Assembly (NCBI GenBank): GCA_947579665.1
Contig: OX388347.1
Span: 23,800,562 to 23,864,561, forward strand
DNA length: 64,000 nucleotides
Reading direction: 5' to 3'
Source: Sympetrum striolatum
Lineage: Eukaryota; Arthropoda; Insecta; Odonata; Libellulidae
Shown in pieces: positions 14,234 to 27,705 of the stretch (position 1 is the stretch's first letter; each line of letters opens with the position of its first letter). The notes below the pieces were generated by a model. It did no database searches. It was not told the DNA's origin and saw only the letters and a list, made by a program, of their open reading frames with translations. A program made the position numbers and the translations under genes.

Positions 14234-14410
14234 CTAGAGTCCGCCTCGACGTCGATGGTGGGCGTTCCCAACGCGTTGGCCTCCTCATTCGACGACTCCC
14301 CGGCGTCATCATCCGGCCCTTGAGGGCACGGGTCGTACAAGAAGCCTCCGTGGCGGCATATTAGCTCTTGGTTGCAAAGGGATACTGGAGGCGGCCTCTT
14401 GTTGGGCTCC
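14234..14410 (-). CDS. USP48: USP48 exon: C/HGG segment and acidic linker after the third DUSP
   Basis: Internal coding exon of a USP48-type ubiquitin carboxyl-terminal hydrolase, a nuclear deubiquitinase in vertebrates. Read on the minus strand, a pyrimidine-rich acceptor (tttcctccgaag) precedes 14410 and a GTGAGT donor follows 14234. One base completes the Arg codon left open by the exon at 51280-51458, after which the frame is open for 58 codons and ends in phase 2. The segment L-I-C-R-H-G-G-F aligns with the human USP48 block L-L-C-P-H-G-G-L that follows the third DUSP. The start (E-P-N-K-R-P-P-P-V-S) aligns with K-P-T-R-C-S-P-V-S. After the HGG motif comes an acidic run (P-D-D-D-A-G-E-S-S-N-E-E) that I do not recall from human. 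The exon is markedly GC-rich and CpG-rich compared with the other two. Alignment is from memory of the family, not from a search. Confidence 0.85.
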
Positions 14411-15640
14411 CTTCGGAGGAAAAGGAGGGAAAAATGTTAATCAAGGTATGAGAGACAGGATTGATGAACGCGCCGCAAAGTACCTCGCTCATTCTCAGCG
14501 GACATATTATACGATTCCAGATAGGTACTTCGATTAAGGAAGCCTTCATCAATGGTCGACACGAGAAAACTATGGAGATGCGATGTTGTCCTGAAGTATA
14601 TCACCAACCCACTTTGAATGAAAATAGATTATTAATATCTCCGTGATAAGCGCGAAAGTATTTCGAGTAGAAAAATATACGGATTTCATAAAAATGGGAT
14701 GAGTTCGAGGAAACCATTAAAGTCGCATTAACGAAGTAATTTCAACGGTTTGCCCAAGAAACGTGACCAGCTAAGGTCATAATACCAGAACGCAAAGTAG
14801 ATAATCTTTCTTCCATTAGTTAAACAGAGCAAAACCTCAAATATCTGAAGTAATTTATACTATGGGAGATTAACCTTTCCTACGCATAACAATTTCTCAT
14901 AAGATCTTCAAGAGTATGATTACATATTTTGCTCCTGACTATTACAACAATTATCAGTTTCTATGAGTATCCGTAACTCATCAACTTTAATGAAGAGAGT
15001 GAAAATATTAAGCGAATGTCGTGTTTGCGAATGTAGCGAAGAGTTACTCACAAAAAGTACGACGGCGCCACTCATTAAAAAAAGAAGTATAAGTATTTTA
15101 TTAAAAGGTTTAAATGTTTCCATATTCAAATAGATTAAATCCAGGAATTTGATTCCTAAGTACTGATTCAACTTTCAACTATTACCAAAAAAATAAGATG
15201 AGTAGAAAATCAACCAACAACAACAAACGGATTTTTATGAAACCAGAAATATCGGTCCTACAAAAAACCTTTTTTATTTCAATATGCGTTACCACAAAGA
15301 AGTTTATTCTATTACCTACCTGCGTCGCAGGCGAGATATTATGCCGAAAAATTCAATAACATGTTCCAACGAAATAAAAATATTCAAAACATAGAATTAG
15401 AGTAATTTTTGCAATTTCTAACCCAATACAACAAAACTTATATATGCATCCAAGCAAAAATTAAGCCTATCCCTCATCTTGTACTCAAGATTTTTGTCTT
15501 TCTCTTATATTTATAACCTTAAAAAGTGTGGGAATAAAAGGAATTAAGTTATACAGGACTTTTAAATATATTGAAGGAGAGCAAATTTTACACAATAACA
15601 TTCTGTAAATACAACTTAAAATTTAATTTATAGATTAATA
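14411..15640. other. Intron, AT-rich, nothing recognised
   Basis: Acceptor-proximal part of the giant intron (minus sense). Apart from the pyrimidine tract next to the exon, I see nothing supportable. Confidence 0.5.
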
Positions 15641-15857
15641 AATGATGAAGAACACTAGTACACTTCCACGGATTTATTTCTTTCCCTTCCTAGTAAACTC
15701 TTTAAACCCTGACCTTCCTCCAAAATTCCCACCATCAGTATTTGTATATATAATGAAATCCCAAAATAAGAAATGTGCCAGATGATGCTAGTTCGCTAGC
15801 GAAACATGTTGCCAAAGAAATAAATCTGTGGAAGTGTACTAGCGTTCTTATTCATTC
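15641..15857. mobile_element. Palindromic MITE-like element
   Basis: The two ends are inverted copies. CTAGTACACTTCCAC near 15655 and its complement GTGGAAGTGTACTAG near 15828-15842 are continued inward by GATTTATTTCTTT/AAAGAAATAAATC and outward to about 43 bp in total with a few mismatches. The 217-bp unit has no coding capacity. Near the right end is a small palindrome, GCTAG-ttcg-CTAGC, followed by GAAACATGTTGCC. Wording of that kind resembles hairpin-containing 3' tails of some arthropod retroelements, so a retro-derived palindrome is an alternative to a MITE. No target duplication is evident. Confidence 0.65.
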
Positions 15858-16430
15858 ACAATGGCCTTCCACGAGGTAACGCCTTCGCACATCAAATTTC
15901 TAGATTAATAGTTAAAAGAAATTTTTGCGAGAGTTTCTGCATCACTTCTATTCGCCAAAACACAATATCCTATCGTAAAATACACAGAAATATTGCCAAA
16001 ACCGGCCAACCTCTTACGGCATCAAGTAAAAAATAGAACCATACAATACGTATCGATCAATTTTGTTCTTTTGAGTCAACATACTTGCGAATCTGCTAAA
16101 AAAAATCCTTATCCTAGTCCGGAAAATAGAATATATTCTTCGTTAGCTAAAACATTCGTTGGCAAGGTTACTCATTAGCTTTTTAGTTTAAGCTCTATAA
16201 AAAATAAATGTACACAGCATCAAAGACAAGCTCAAAAGCGACTAAATTCTCCGTCACAATCTCTCACTGATATTGGCAATGGAGGAGGCACCTGGCTGAA
16301 ATCTACTAGTTAAATTTTAATGTATTGTGATACGTTCTCTTTTATCCAAGTTTGTTGGCGATTAAATATGAATAACGCGCAACATTTTTGTCTCTCTTTA
16401 GGAGAAGCTCATTTCTCACCCTTTTGGAAA
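15858..16430. other. Intron, AT-rich, nothing recognised
   Basis: No supportable feature. The sequence flanking the palindromic element (15860-15895) is slightly GC-richer and may belong to the same insertion. Confidence 0.4.
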
Positions 16431-16620
16431 GAGAGCTCCAGCGAGAAATCCTTTAGGGCTGTCAGTGTGTGTTCGCGCCGTTAGCGAAGGAGTCATCACT
16501 TCCGGAGAAATGCCTCCTCAGAAAAGGAAGAATAGCAAATGAAAAGGACGAGGGGTCGGAAAGGGAGGTGACAGGACCAGGACGGAAGGGGATGAAGGAA
16601 GATAGATTGTTAATTTGACT
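16431..16620. other. Purine-rich island
   Basis: A/G-rich on the plus strand from about 16510, with a short CpG-containing part (tgttcgcgccgttagcg) before it. Same class as neighbouring islands. Confidence 0.5.
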
Positions 16621-17780
16621 TCGTTTCGGAGTGAGTTAAATCCAATTCCTCCGACGGAATGAAAAACGCCTCGCAATGAGTTCATAAAATGTAATTCGCA
16701 ACCGCAAGACACATTTGAATGCAAGAGTTGCGACAGCATTTTTAGAAGGACTCCCAAATCCTACCTCTTCTTTTCCAAGAATGAGGAAACATTTCAAAGG
16801 AAACGATGTCGGCGACGAAACTTAATTTGAAAGAGATGCATCTATTAAAGAAACTAAATGAGTAGCTATTTTCTAATTTAATAACAGTAAAACGCTTAAC
16901 TTCTTCAATCACCAAAAAGCAACCTTAAAATAAATTGATAAATGCAAATTTTCTCTTTTAATTGCGTCACGTATCGGCTAACATCATTTTCTTAGAAATT
17001 AAGGACAAAAACGTTTTTTCTAACAGATCAGTTTCGTTCAAATCAGTTCCATAATTAAGAACGTTCCTACGGAAAATAGCACCGAATCTATTATTTAAAG
17101 AAAAATACTTTGAAATGATTTTGAAATTATTGTAGATATAAATGCGATAAAAATTATATTCAATACTATTTTAGTAAGCAATAATAAAACTTCTTCAATT
17201 TATCATAAAAAATGTACACAATTTTCATTTCAAGATTGAATTAGCGTATTGAATAGCAGTGTATATAATTATAAATATATAACATAAGACGAAAGACATA
17301 AAATAGTTACCATAGAGCGCATAAAGGAAACATTTTGCTTTCCTACGACCCTTCAAAGTTTTCACGAAATATCATTCACATTTAGATAAGATTAGGGTGC
17401 ACTATGTATTGCTTAACTACATCCACCTCAAATTCAACATTTGCTAAATTAAAGGTAGAATCAATCTCGTTTTCAAATCTAATTTCCATGTTCAAATTAA
17501 GTTTCAATACAGGAATTAGATTACTAATAGACCATTAATATAGTTAAAGATCAGTAAGAAAATCTCACATTGGATGAATAAAATTGTGTCCACACATCGA
17601 GTCCAAATAAAATGAAAACATAACTACCGCAGAATTTTCCGAAACTCTCATATCGTTGGACCGAAATGGGTAAGGCTCCCTAAAATTTACTTTGAAACGA
17701 AAAAGGGAGGAATGAAAAAACGCCGCCCAGGAGAGATAATCTCGCATGCATTATATCTAAAGCCCCCGCTAATCCATTTC

Positions 17781-18110
17781 ACGAAAGGAAAGAGATTATG
17801 GAAAGGAGTGAGAATAAGGTGTCGGAAGGGATTCCGTGGACGTAAAGAAGAATGAAGATAAGCAAAACGGGGAATGGGAGTCGTGGAAGAAGATAGAATG
17901 AAAGATGAAGAGAGGAGGAGGGCGATCAGCGGAAGGTTTGAGCGTGAGAAGATTGATGGGAAGATGCGGGGGAGTAGCGGTAGTTACTAGGAGCGATGGG
18001 CACAAGTGAACGGGGACGGATAGACTGACACTGGGACTTCATTCCGCGGAAGGGGACACCGGACAAGAGAGGAAAAGCTGAAAAGCGAGGGAAGAAATGA
18101 TCAACAACAT
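17781..18110. other. Purine-rich island
   Basis: About 300 bp of almost continuous A/G on the plus strand (GGAAAGGAGTGAG, GAAGAAGATAGAATGAAAG), sharply different from the AT-rich DNA around it. In the sense RNA of USP48 this is a long pyrimidine tract. Confidence 0.6.
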
Positions 18111-18840
18111 GAACAAGGTAATATGAAGAAATAAGTGAGGTATGATACAATTTTGCTTGAGCCATGAAGAAACTTTGAAATGAATATGATTATTCTTGCG
18201 AGCCTATCGATTATCTTGTCACGTACCATGTTCGGACTATGCTAAAAGGATTAATAAAGGAAAATCTGATCGATATCTCCTACGTAAAAATGATAATTAC
18301 TATCAATATCGACAAAAATAATCCTCACCGGTTTATCAAAACCATCTTTACAATAACGAGAATGCGTATCTACTATTAACTTTCATCAAGAAAAATTCCT
18401 AGGTGGAATAGAGGTCATTTAGGCCGAAAGAGTAGAATATTAATAAATTCAAGTAAAGAGGGAAAACAGTACAAGAGGATGACAAGTAAGGAGGATTTTT
18501 TTATTAACAGTAAATTCTGAGATAGTCAACCGACAATCATTAACTCTCTTAAGTAGCGGCTAGAAAGACCAACACATAATTTCCTTACATTCGTTTAAAT
18601 ACTTCATAAATCACGTGAACTGAAAATAAGTACTTTCTTAATAATCTTCCATATAAGACGATCGTTAAATATTATTTAACGACCATCTGAGGAGGGACTG
18701 AACTTGCAGAGATTTTCTAATACAAAACCTTCCTTATAATATGAGCAATGAGAGAGCGTACCGTAGGGGTAGCGTAATAATGAGAAAATTCATTAAACCT
18801 TTATTGATAAAAGGCATCTGAAACGTAACACGAGATAGAG

Positions 18841-19270
18841 GAAAATAATGAGAAAGGGCAGAAGGAGAAGAAAAGAAGTAACAAAAGAAAGAATGAGAAA
18901 CGATCATCAGAGAGAAACAGGAGGATGAAGGGAAAGAGAAGAGTAGGTTAATGGGAATTGGAGAGGGAGAGATTAAGCGGTAGGAGGAGGGGTCACTTAT
19001 TCCTCCCCGAGTAACGTGACCATGCACTAATTTCCGGAGTGATTGAGACGAGTAGGAGAGCCCTTAGGGGTTTGGCTGGTCATTTGCAGAGTTCCAGAGG
19101 AAAGCTGAGTGAAGGAGGTGCAAGGGAAGGCACCTGAAGGAGGACAGCCCTGACGAAAAGAATGGTTCGAGGGAAATATTTGGAAGGCAGAAGAAAATGT
19201 AAAAGGTTGGTAGGGAAGTGGTAAACGAGTTGGAAGAGAGAATAAAGGTATGGCCGGTGGATGACACGTT
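18841..19270. other. Purine-rich island
   Basis: A/G-rich plus strand with GAGAAAGGGCAGAAGGAG and GAGAGGGAGAG runs, then a GC-richer part (19040-19260). The minus-strand frames here read as serine/proline/phenylalanine-rich peptides, which is what pyrimidine tracts encode, so they are not evidence for a gene. Confidence 0.55.
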
Positions 19271-19559
19271 AACAGACAAAACGTCATTGAAGATTAATTT
19301 TCCCTTTATTTGGTAATTATTAACAAGTAGCATTAAAACTAATCGCGAAGTTACTTACCAATAAATGTTTATCAGTAAAATTAAGCAAAGATAAAATCAT
19401 CGGGATATTTAACTGATAAAAGATCAACTATCCTATAGAATATAAACCCATGAACAAATTATCAATAGATGTAGATTTTATGACAAAAATTCACTAGAAG
19501 GGAACTATTTTTTATCAGGTATTTTCGTAGAATTTTGTTTTTTGAAATGTTATGCAAAA

Positions 19560-20187
19560 TGATGAAAATGTTTTAGCTATATAGGAGGTTAATTAAATAT
19601 TTTTATGGGAATTCTGATTAAATATAACATATTAAATGTTAAAGGAAATTTTAAGTAATTAAATAACTGTAATAAATGTATAATATATCTAAAAGAAGAT
19701 ATTTTATATCCTATACATTACATATTATTCATTTTCTTCATTTCTTTGAGATTTATCTCCCATTCTTCAACGTTTATTTTAATTCATCTATAATTAATAT
19801 CAGTTTAGTGAAGTTGATTTATTTTATCTGATTGTTTGTAATGCAGTAAATGTTTTTTCTCCTTCCTTTTTGTACAATTTTTATATTTTCACTGCCTGTC
19901 TATCATAACCGTTTTCTTTCTCCTTCATCAAAAATATAATTTTCTATTGTAGATTTCGCAGGTTTTTCACACTCCCCTCCCTGTGAGTGTTTTCCTGCAG
20001 TGGAAATTTTTTTCCTGAGCCCTCAGATTAGGTTTTTTAAAAATCCACATACTAGTTTTCTTCGTGTACATTTGCAAACTATCTCTTTCGTTCTGTTTCG
20101 CATAAGACGATGGGTTAGGTGTAAGAAGAGACTTTCTAGTCTCAATCTCGCCCGAATAAAGTCCATTTATTATTATTATTATTATTC
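19560..20187 (+). mobile_element. Probable 3' end of a non-LTR retrotransposon
   Basis: Base usage flips here to T-rich on the plus strand, unlike the purine-rich surroundings. The segment ends with a short perfect hairpin (GAGACT at 20128-20133, AGTCTC at 20138-20143), an AATAAA at 20155-20160 and a (TTA)n tail at 20167-20186. A 3'-UTR hairpin, AATAAA and a microsatellite tail are typical of truncated LINE copies with trinucleotide tails. No reverse-transcriptase frame remains. The left boundary is only a guess from composition, and no target duplication was identified. Confidence 0.5.
20167..20186 (+). repeat. (TTA)n microsatellite tail
   Basis: Six to seven uninterrupted TTA units directly after AATAAA and a 12-bp spacer, read here as the tail of the retroelement remnant. 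Confidence 0.8.
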
Positions 20188-20480
20188 TAAGCCATCAATC
20201 GAATGTAAAAGTCTCTCTGACGAAGAGAAATGAAGCGAGATAAGACTTCACGAAAATTGAACAAAATATGGAGAACACGAGTTTGTTACAATAAACATGC
20301 TAGAGAGGTATACTTCTATGAATTGAAATAGATACCAAAACGTCAGATGGGATAAATTACCGATATTCACTTTTTTACATTAAGAAAATCATCTTCAAAT
20401 TTACCCCTAACCTAATTTACGCAATGATTTGGACGATGAACGCAATGCAAGGATACGATAAAATGTTGCGGAATGGAAAA

Positions 20481-20960
20481 TGTAGTGGAAAAATAGGAAA
20501 GAAGATGAATCTACAAAAGAGCAAGGAAGGAGGACAGTAGATTAGCTCGCCCTAGCGTTGTCTGCAGGAGAAAGAGATGGGGGAGGGCGAGAGATAAGGA
20601 AGAATTGAACGGGAAAGGCGGGGGAGTACCAGTGAGGCGGCAAGTGGATGGGATTAAGGAAGTGCGGAGGAAGGAGATACGGTTTTGAGAAGGGGTGCGT
20701 ATGTTAGAACCTGAGGTAGGGCGAACCGCAACATGCACACGCGGACCACTCCTCCTCTTAAACAACACCCCTCTTTAGCGGGAGGGCGATAATGGGATTC
20801 GAAACCGGATCGCCTGGGAAAAAAGACGTCCGCGAAGCAAGATGGATATTCGCGGGGATAGGGCAGATAGTAGCGGAGGAAGAGAGATAAGAGGAGTGAG
20901 GATTAGAGAGAGAAAGAGACCTTGTCTCGAGAGAGGCAAAGGGAGATGCGGAAGAAGATA
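20481..20960. other. Purine-rich, GC-richer island
   Basis: A/G-rich plus strand (GGAAAGAAGATG, GGGGGAGGGCGAGAG, GAGAGAGAAAGAGAC) with CpGs. Open minus-strand frames reflect the pyrimidine bias and contain no domain I recognise. Confidence 0.55.
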
Positions 20961-22049
20961 TCTTTCCATTTATTTCAGCGAGTCTTAACGTCCAATTTAC
21001 AAGTGTTTGATCCTCTGGGATTATGGCGCGATGATCGCGGACGATTAATATCGAAAAATTTATCGCTCGGGAGAAAGTATACAAGAAGGCTGAGATCGAT
21101 GGCAAAATAATAAAAAGAGTGTCCGGATGAGTGCGGAATACTTACATATATAAAATTAAATATCTGCTGTTTTTTATGCGACATCATACAAACATAGAAA
21201 ATTGAATTCTGAGAATTTTTAAATAAACTTTAACGTTCGTGATTTCACGACTGACATCCCGAACAGGAAGCCGGAGAACCGTATCAATCGTAGAGACATA
21301 CTAAGTAAAGTTGCATCCCATATCGATCAGAAGTATATGGATTGGAAATTATATGCTATTTATTAGCTTTCACGAGCAGAAATGATCTAATTATATATTT
21401 CCAAAATTAAAGGTTCTCTATCCATAAAGTTATAACTCTTGTATAACAAATATTGTATCACGAAGACGGCATGACAATCACTTTTAATGCCATCTTGCTA
21501 GATATAAACATATTTGCTTTTATAAGCTCTAAGCATAATCAGCACACAGAATAATTCAAAATACACTCGAAAAAAATCAATTAGACGAGCAAACCTCATG
21601 TACACTGATTGCATCAGCAGATTAATTTGTGTAACAGACTTTCTTTCTTTTCCAATTCACCTTCATGATTGGTGGGGTGCTAGCTGTTCTTGTTGAATTT
21701 TATATGCATTTATCGGCTAATATATCCCTTACGAAGTCCTTTTGCCATTTTTCGATTTCTTTAAATAAAATAATTAGTAAATAAGTAAAAATCGAACTAA
21801 AATAAGTATGATTAAATTTTCTGATAAATCACTAATGGAGAGCGACATAAATTCTATGTAAATGAATTTATATATGCAAGTCGACGCCGAAATCCCATTT
21901 CAAAGCGAAGTAAATAAAGATAATTTTATTAAACGAAAGAGTCCCTAACTTCAAAATCCCATCACTATATACGGCGTACTCCCCGGTGCAAATCAAAACT
22001 ACTTGTGAGCAAAATAACGGCTCGAACCGGGAGATAATTTAAACGGACC

Positions 22050-22500
22050 AAGATGAAGCGAAGAAAGCGAAGTAAAGACGGAAAGAGAGGAAAATAACGA
22101 AAGATTGAGGAGGGAGAGAGAGAGGAGTTAGGCGCGGTGCAGAAAACGAGGTAGACAAAAAAATATTACGTTTCCTCCCCGGCCGTGTACCTCATCTGTC
22201 AATGCCAGTCGCTGCTTGGAAGAGTCATTAGAAGAGGGGAAAGGCGGGAGGGGGAGAAAGAAAGATAAGGGAGGCTACCCTGAGGGAGTCGAGCTCCTCA
22301 GGCTAGAGCCGGCGCCTCTCTTTACCCCGCCTCCGAGGGTGTTGGAAGGAGGAGGAGGGACAGACGAAGGGGACACTGGATGCAAGAGAAGCGACGGCTT
22401 TCGCAGACACGCTCGCCATCTATCCGCCGGCGCACACATCAACGACGCCACCGAAAGGAGAAGTGGAGGTGCGAGTCCGATCATCGCAAAAATTCAGGCC
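22050..22500. other. Strong purine/GC island
   Basis: One of the most GC-rich parts of the giant intron. It has GGGAGAGAGAGAGGAG at about 22112-22127, GGGAGGGGGAGAAAG near 22245, and a CpG-rich segment at 22290-22460. A plus frame of 132 codons (22216-22614) crosses it with no recognisable domain. Confidence 0.5.
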
Positions 22501-25500
22501 CTTGAAAAGATACTTGCACAAAAAGCAACCCATCCAAAATTGGTCTTAGAAGCGCTTTTTCGTTACTTTTCCACCTTTGCATTTCAAAATCTTGGGCGGA
22601 AAATGAAGAAGTAAACCGTCTACCGATAAATATGATGCAAAACTCGAATTACTCAAGATAACTCTGGTACGGACAATAATTATTAAATTAAGCTCCCAAA
22701 AAATGGACATGTTCAAGGCGATGAGTATAGATATATCACGTAGGGCATATGAATAATTTTTATAAAACCTTATACGCCAAAAAGGACCCGCGAATACGTT
22801 TGATACAACAATAAACCCAATTAAATTTTGTATTTCATCAACTCTATTTCAAACATGTGAACAGAATACCTAAGTTTACGAGAAATTTTGGAATATGAGG
22901 ATGAATTTTCGATGTCCATTGAGGGCAATGCCAACTTCTCAAGCACCCGAGCAAAGTTATGCCTGTTGGGTTACGTTTTATCGGCAGAATGGAATGCCAA
23001 ATACCATGTATTTATGAGGAGCGGAAATGATTCTGAAGATTAACGAGTTTAGCAGAAGTAATTAAGACAGATTTTTATTATGATTGGAGAAATAAACCCT
23101 AGGACAAAAAAGTTTCTAGATTTTTTGTGGCATTCTATAAAATAACTTCATGAGATAAAGGAAAAATAGGAGATTTGTTTGATTTGTTTATAAATGATTA
23201 CTTGGGCTTGAATACTCGTATAATATGATAATAATATTACAATAATAAATTTCCGCGCCTTTACATACAACTGATAATAGTTAAGTCACGAGACATTTAT
23301 AATGTGTACAAATTAAACCGATAGAAACTTCTTATGGATTATTTTGAATATTAACAACCTCTGTGAAGTAATGGCTGGGCTGAAACAAAAAAATCAGTCT
23401 AAAACTAAGTGAAATGAGAAAAACCAAACGAAATAAAATTATGTATTCTGTAGCTGTCTTACTAAGTAGAAATATTCTTCTTCTCAAATACCGTTGGAAG
23501 TAAAAATTGCAAGAAGAATTAAATCAATAGGGGGATTCAGAAGTGAAATGGGAAAATAAACTTTCCGAAGAATAATCTAACTAATGGCAATGAAAAGCAC
23601 GGATTTCCCATGCACAATAAAATCCCAAGTGAAACCCTGCTGGAAAATTTCATATCCGGAAATTCCACTGAAATTTCCGCGAAATTCCAGTATCACTTTG
23701 TAAGTTGGCATTCACTTCAAGGACGACTTCCTACCGTCATCTGTTCTTTAAGTAGGGAATTACCAACAGAAAATCTAACTCTTCCGCTCCATCTAGCGCT
23801 CACATGTCTTACCACGCAACGCTATCGCGGAGTACCACAAATGTTACATGGAAAAGAATTTTAATGTTTGAAATTTCAGAAACAATCAACGTCGATAAAT
23901 TTAATTTCACAATTTTTAGTAATTTAATGCGACCAGGCAGAACATTGCTTTGAGAATTAGCAATTAGTTTGTCCACGATCATTAAAGACAAAAGTTTAGA
24001 AAATTCCCCAAGTGCAAACTGAAAAACGTTATACTTCTCTATTGATGTTATGATCTTGGAAATACGACTTAAATTATAAATGAGATAAAATAAACTTCAA
24101 ATTTATATCCGCACTACCAATGTGAAAAATTCAATTAAATATAATCCCTTTAACAATACTGGGACGTGTAAGCAATGCGCTACTTATTAAAAAGCCGTTA
24201 CATCTTATAACTTTTAATTTCACTTGAACCGAGTCTTTATATTTCCTATATTCCCATTCTGCTTAGGATAAAGATATTTTGAGAAAATTTAATACTCAAA
24301 TGACGTTGATGAAGCCATGTTTCTAAAGAAATTCAAATCCATGCAAAGGCTAATTTCATTAAATATCAAAGTTGCGAGTTTGGCATAAAATTTTAAAGGA
24401 AGAATTACATCTCTTTCATCCAATGGCATACATTTTTGATTACTTAATCACAGCCATCAAAATAAAATCGATGCAAAATATCTCCTTCATTACTGTCCGA
24501 GGATCGCGAGCCATCATTAGAGATATTTTTATAACATATAACATCTTATGACAAGAATAATTTAAAATTGTAATTCGATTCGGTTTATTCAGTAAATTGA
24601 ATTGGTGCAATGGAGAATGTATGACTCCAAAATGTGATACAAGTGATTCCTCTCCCGAGACGTTTGAAAGTGGATATTGGACACTTCAAGTGAAGTAACA
24701 GAAGTTTCTTTACCAGAATATAAACCTTCCCAAGCCGTGGATGGCGACCATTAAGCTCCCCTTTTTCCCATGAGAAGTGAGTCTTGCGACATAACACGTC
24801 AATCGTTTCTTGGTAAAGTTAACAACCGCTGGCCTCAACCCACACACTTAACGCTTCAAGTGAGCGGTCCACATCAGAGAGGCTAGAAAATTTTTAATTA
24901 ACGCTAAGTTTATCATCCAGGAAAAATCCCGGTTGCGTAAGCCTGGAATTCCAGCATTTTTCGACGAATGTGGAGAATTTTAAAAGTCCCAGGTTTCGTT
25001 TAGCACATTCCACTTATTTATATTAGTCATATTAACGTTTTAATTTGATTGCTGCCGCGAAAATTGCAATATAAATTTATCTTCCGATGATTTTGAGTTT
25101 AAAGCGAGTATCAGGACTTCAGAAGTGTCGGAGATATTTATTATGGTAACTGCTAACACAGAAAAGTACTTACATTAAACGAAAGGGAAAACCATGAAAC
25201 TTCCATTCATAATAACATTATTTTGATAAGAAAAAACGAAACGCTTGCCCGAGTTCCCCTTCCATCCTCAAAAACATATTTTCGACGAGTTAAATAATAT
25301 TAAAAAGTCAAAATTAGTAATAAAAAAACTAATGTTTGACTTAAATAATCTAATACGATAAGAGAATAAAAGTCACTTTGTTACTTCCTCAGATACTTTA
25401 ATTACACAGAACCCGAATCGTGCAATTAAAGTGTGAGTGGAAGTAAAAAAGTTGCTATTACTCTCTGATCATGGAGATTTCCCATCAGATAACGCCAGAA

Positions 25501-26450
25501 GCTATTAATTCCATCTAATACGTTTGAGAATCTGCGTTACTGTCCGAAAATACTTTTGAATATTTATCATTTACCATGTTAAAATCTAATTCTGTGGAAC
25601 TTCAAAAATTCGAACTTCTATAATTCGAAATCCTCTTTAATTCGATCTTTTTTTTTGATCCGTAGCATTTCGTATCAAAACAATGTGGTAGATTCATATA
25701 TGATATTGATTAATTCAAATTTTTTTACTACCAACATAAAGTTATTTCGCAAAAAAACTTCCAAAATAAAGGCGAAGTGACGATAAAGTGCCGTTAGAAG
25801 TCATAATGATGAAAGTTATTCTATTTTCCTGTTATTTCATCAACTAGAATATTATATTAATACTGAGATGCTAAAATCTTTCAAGCAAGTAAAAATGTCA
25901 GGCTTTTTGAGACATTGTAAATAAAGTGTTTTTCTAAATTCACATACTTAATAACCCAGAAGATAATCCGACTTTTTTGGGCAGGTTCTAATTATGCAAG
26001 CTCCCCTGTATAACAGACATCAGGAAATCATGCGGAAAAGAAGCAGTATAATGATAGGAAGTATGATGGTGATATAAAAGAAAAATGCATTCAGTTCTAA
26101 CTGGAAAACCTCAAGACTCAGGTTGAGACTAACACTCAAAAGTAAAATTTGAAAACACTAGGGAAAAAAAGGTACCAAAGATGTTTAAAATTTCTGATTC
26201 ACAATTATTCCACACTTTCTGTTTCTCAAATGGAGTATCTTACAATTAGCGGAGTAGACAAACTGTGAGACGTTCAAATTGCAAATCCCGAGAGAAAATT
26301 AAATTCAAATTTGTGATAAAAATTTCAAGGATAACTCAGGGAACAACCAGTAAATTAGAGATATTTCTAAAAGCAGCCCTTGTATTGATCATCAAGGCAT
26401 ATTTTGGCCTGAATCTTTGTTTTCTATGCAACGGAAGCAGCGGAGAATTT
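22501..26450. other. Long AT-rich intron segment, nothing recognised
   Basis: About 4 kb of AT-rich DNA without a purine island, exon or clear repeat copy, the longest island-free gap of the giant intron. Frames are short. Confidence 0.5.
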
Positions 26451-26930
26451 CTGAAGAGAGAGAAAACATCCACAAAATAAGAAAGCGGGCAGATAAAAAG
26501 ACTGGGAGATGGGACAACCATAAGAAAATTATCGGTGAAGGGGAGGAGGGGTACTAAGAGAGCGAACTTAAGGGGTGGATTGTTCGTGCTGCCAAGCGAA
26601 GACCCCCGCCTTGGAAAACGGAAGAAAGGATGGGGAACGCCGGTCGAGATGGAACTGCGGGGTCAGCCCATAAATTCCGCGTCCCTTTTCGCATCCGGAG
26701 GACACGCCGAATGAGGCTGTGTATGCCGTGGAAGCAACGAGCCGTCCCCTCCCACATTCTGCTCTTTCGGTGTAAATCGCCCCGTGGACCACACGCGGTG
26801 CTCGCCCTGCGACCAACTTTGTCCTTGCACGATTTCTCGCACGTCTCTCACCCTTTTCACCCTCCGCTTTTAATCAAGGAATCCTAGATGAAGGCGCTGG
26901 GACTAAATGGGGGCGGTTATCCGAAGCAAT
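26451..26930. other. Purine/GC island
   Basis: Begins purine-rich (GAAGAGAGAGAAAAC, GGGGAGGAGGGG) and passes into a CpG-rich, strand-balanced part (26630-26880) with frames of 65-85 codons open on both strands. None has a recognisable motif. Confidence 0.5.
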
Positions 26931-27705
26931 ATCTCAAAGGAAAACAGAGGCATGACTACAGCACTCTGCCAGATATTAAGTTTGAGTTCAAGAGCATCTT
27001 AAGGAGTTAAATAATTTTCATTAAAGGTTAATGGAAATTCTTCATGTTTTCCTAACTAAAATTTATCGATGGAAGCTATTGCATCATATGCAATACTGAA
27101 GAACAACAATCTAAGATTATTCTAACGCTCTTTAAATTTTATGTAAGCCAATTTCGAAGAATTTCTCCAGAAAATATCTGCTTTGTGAAAGTTTTAGTTT
27201 TTCACGTCTTAATTTCCTGAATACTATTGCTAAGCAGAATAAATACTTCGCACCACAATTATTTCGAAAATAAATAAAATATTTTATTACTCACTTTTTC
27301 CTGAAACTAAAACCCTCATTTTTTTATTTGAATTTTCCACCTTAAATCTATAAAAGTAAGAGATAACTGCTACATACATAATTATGACAAAAGCAAGCGA
27401 ATATTAAAATGGAATATATGTCACCGAAAGTAAGACATGTAACCGGGTAACACTTTTCAAATATTGTCATCTAGTTGTAATTAAGACTGGATAGAATGAA
27501 TTCCAGAGCTCGAATAAAATGTTTTAGACAGTTTCCGGAAATAAGGGCAACTTTTAGAAATGAAGGCTGACTCCGTGATAAAGTGAATATGTCACCGCAA
27601 TATCTACAGTCCGTGCCAAGATAAAAATAGCCCCACGTGAGCTTCTGGGGTGTAACGAAAAAATACAATCCGACGAAAAATGAACGCATAAGCACTGAGG
27701 CATCG

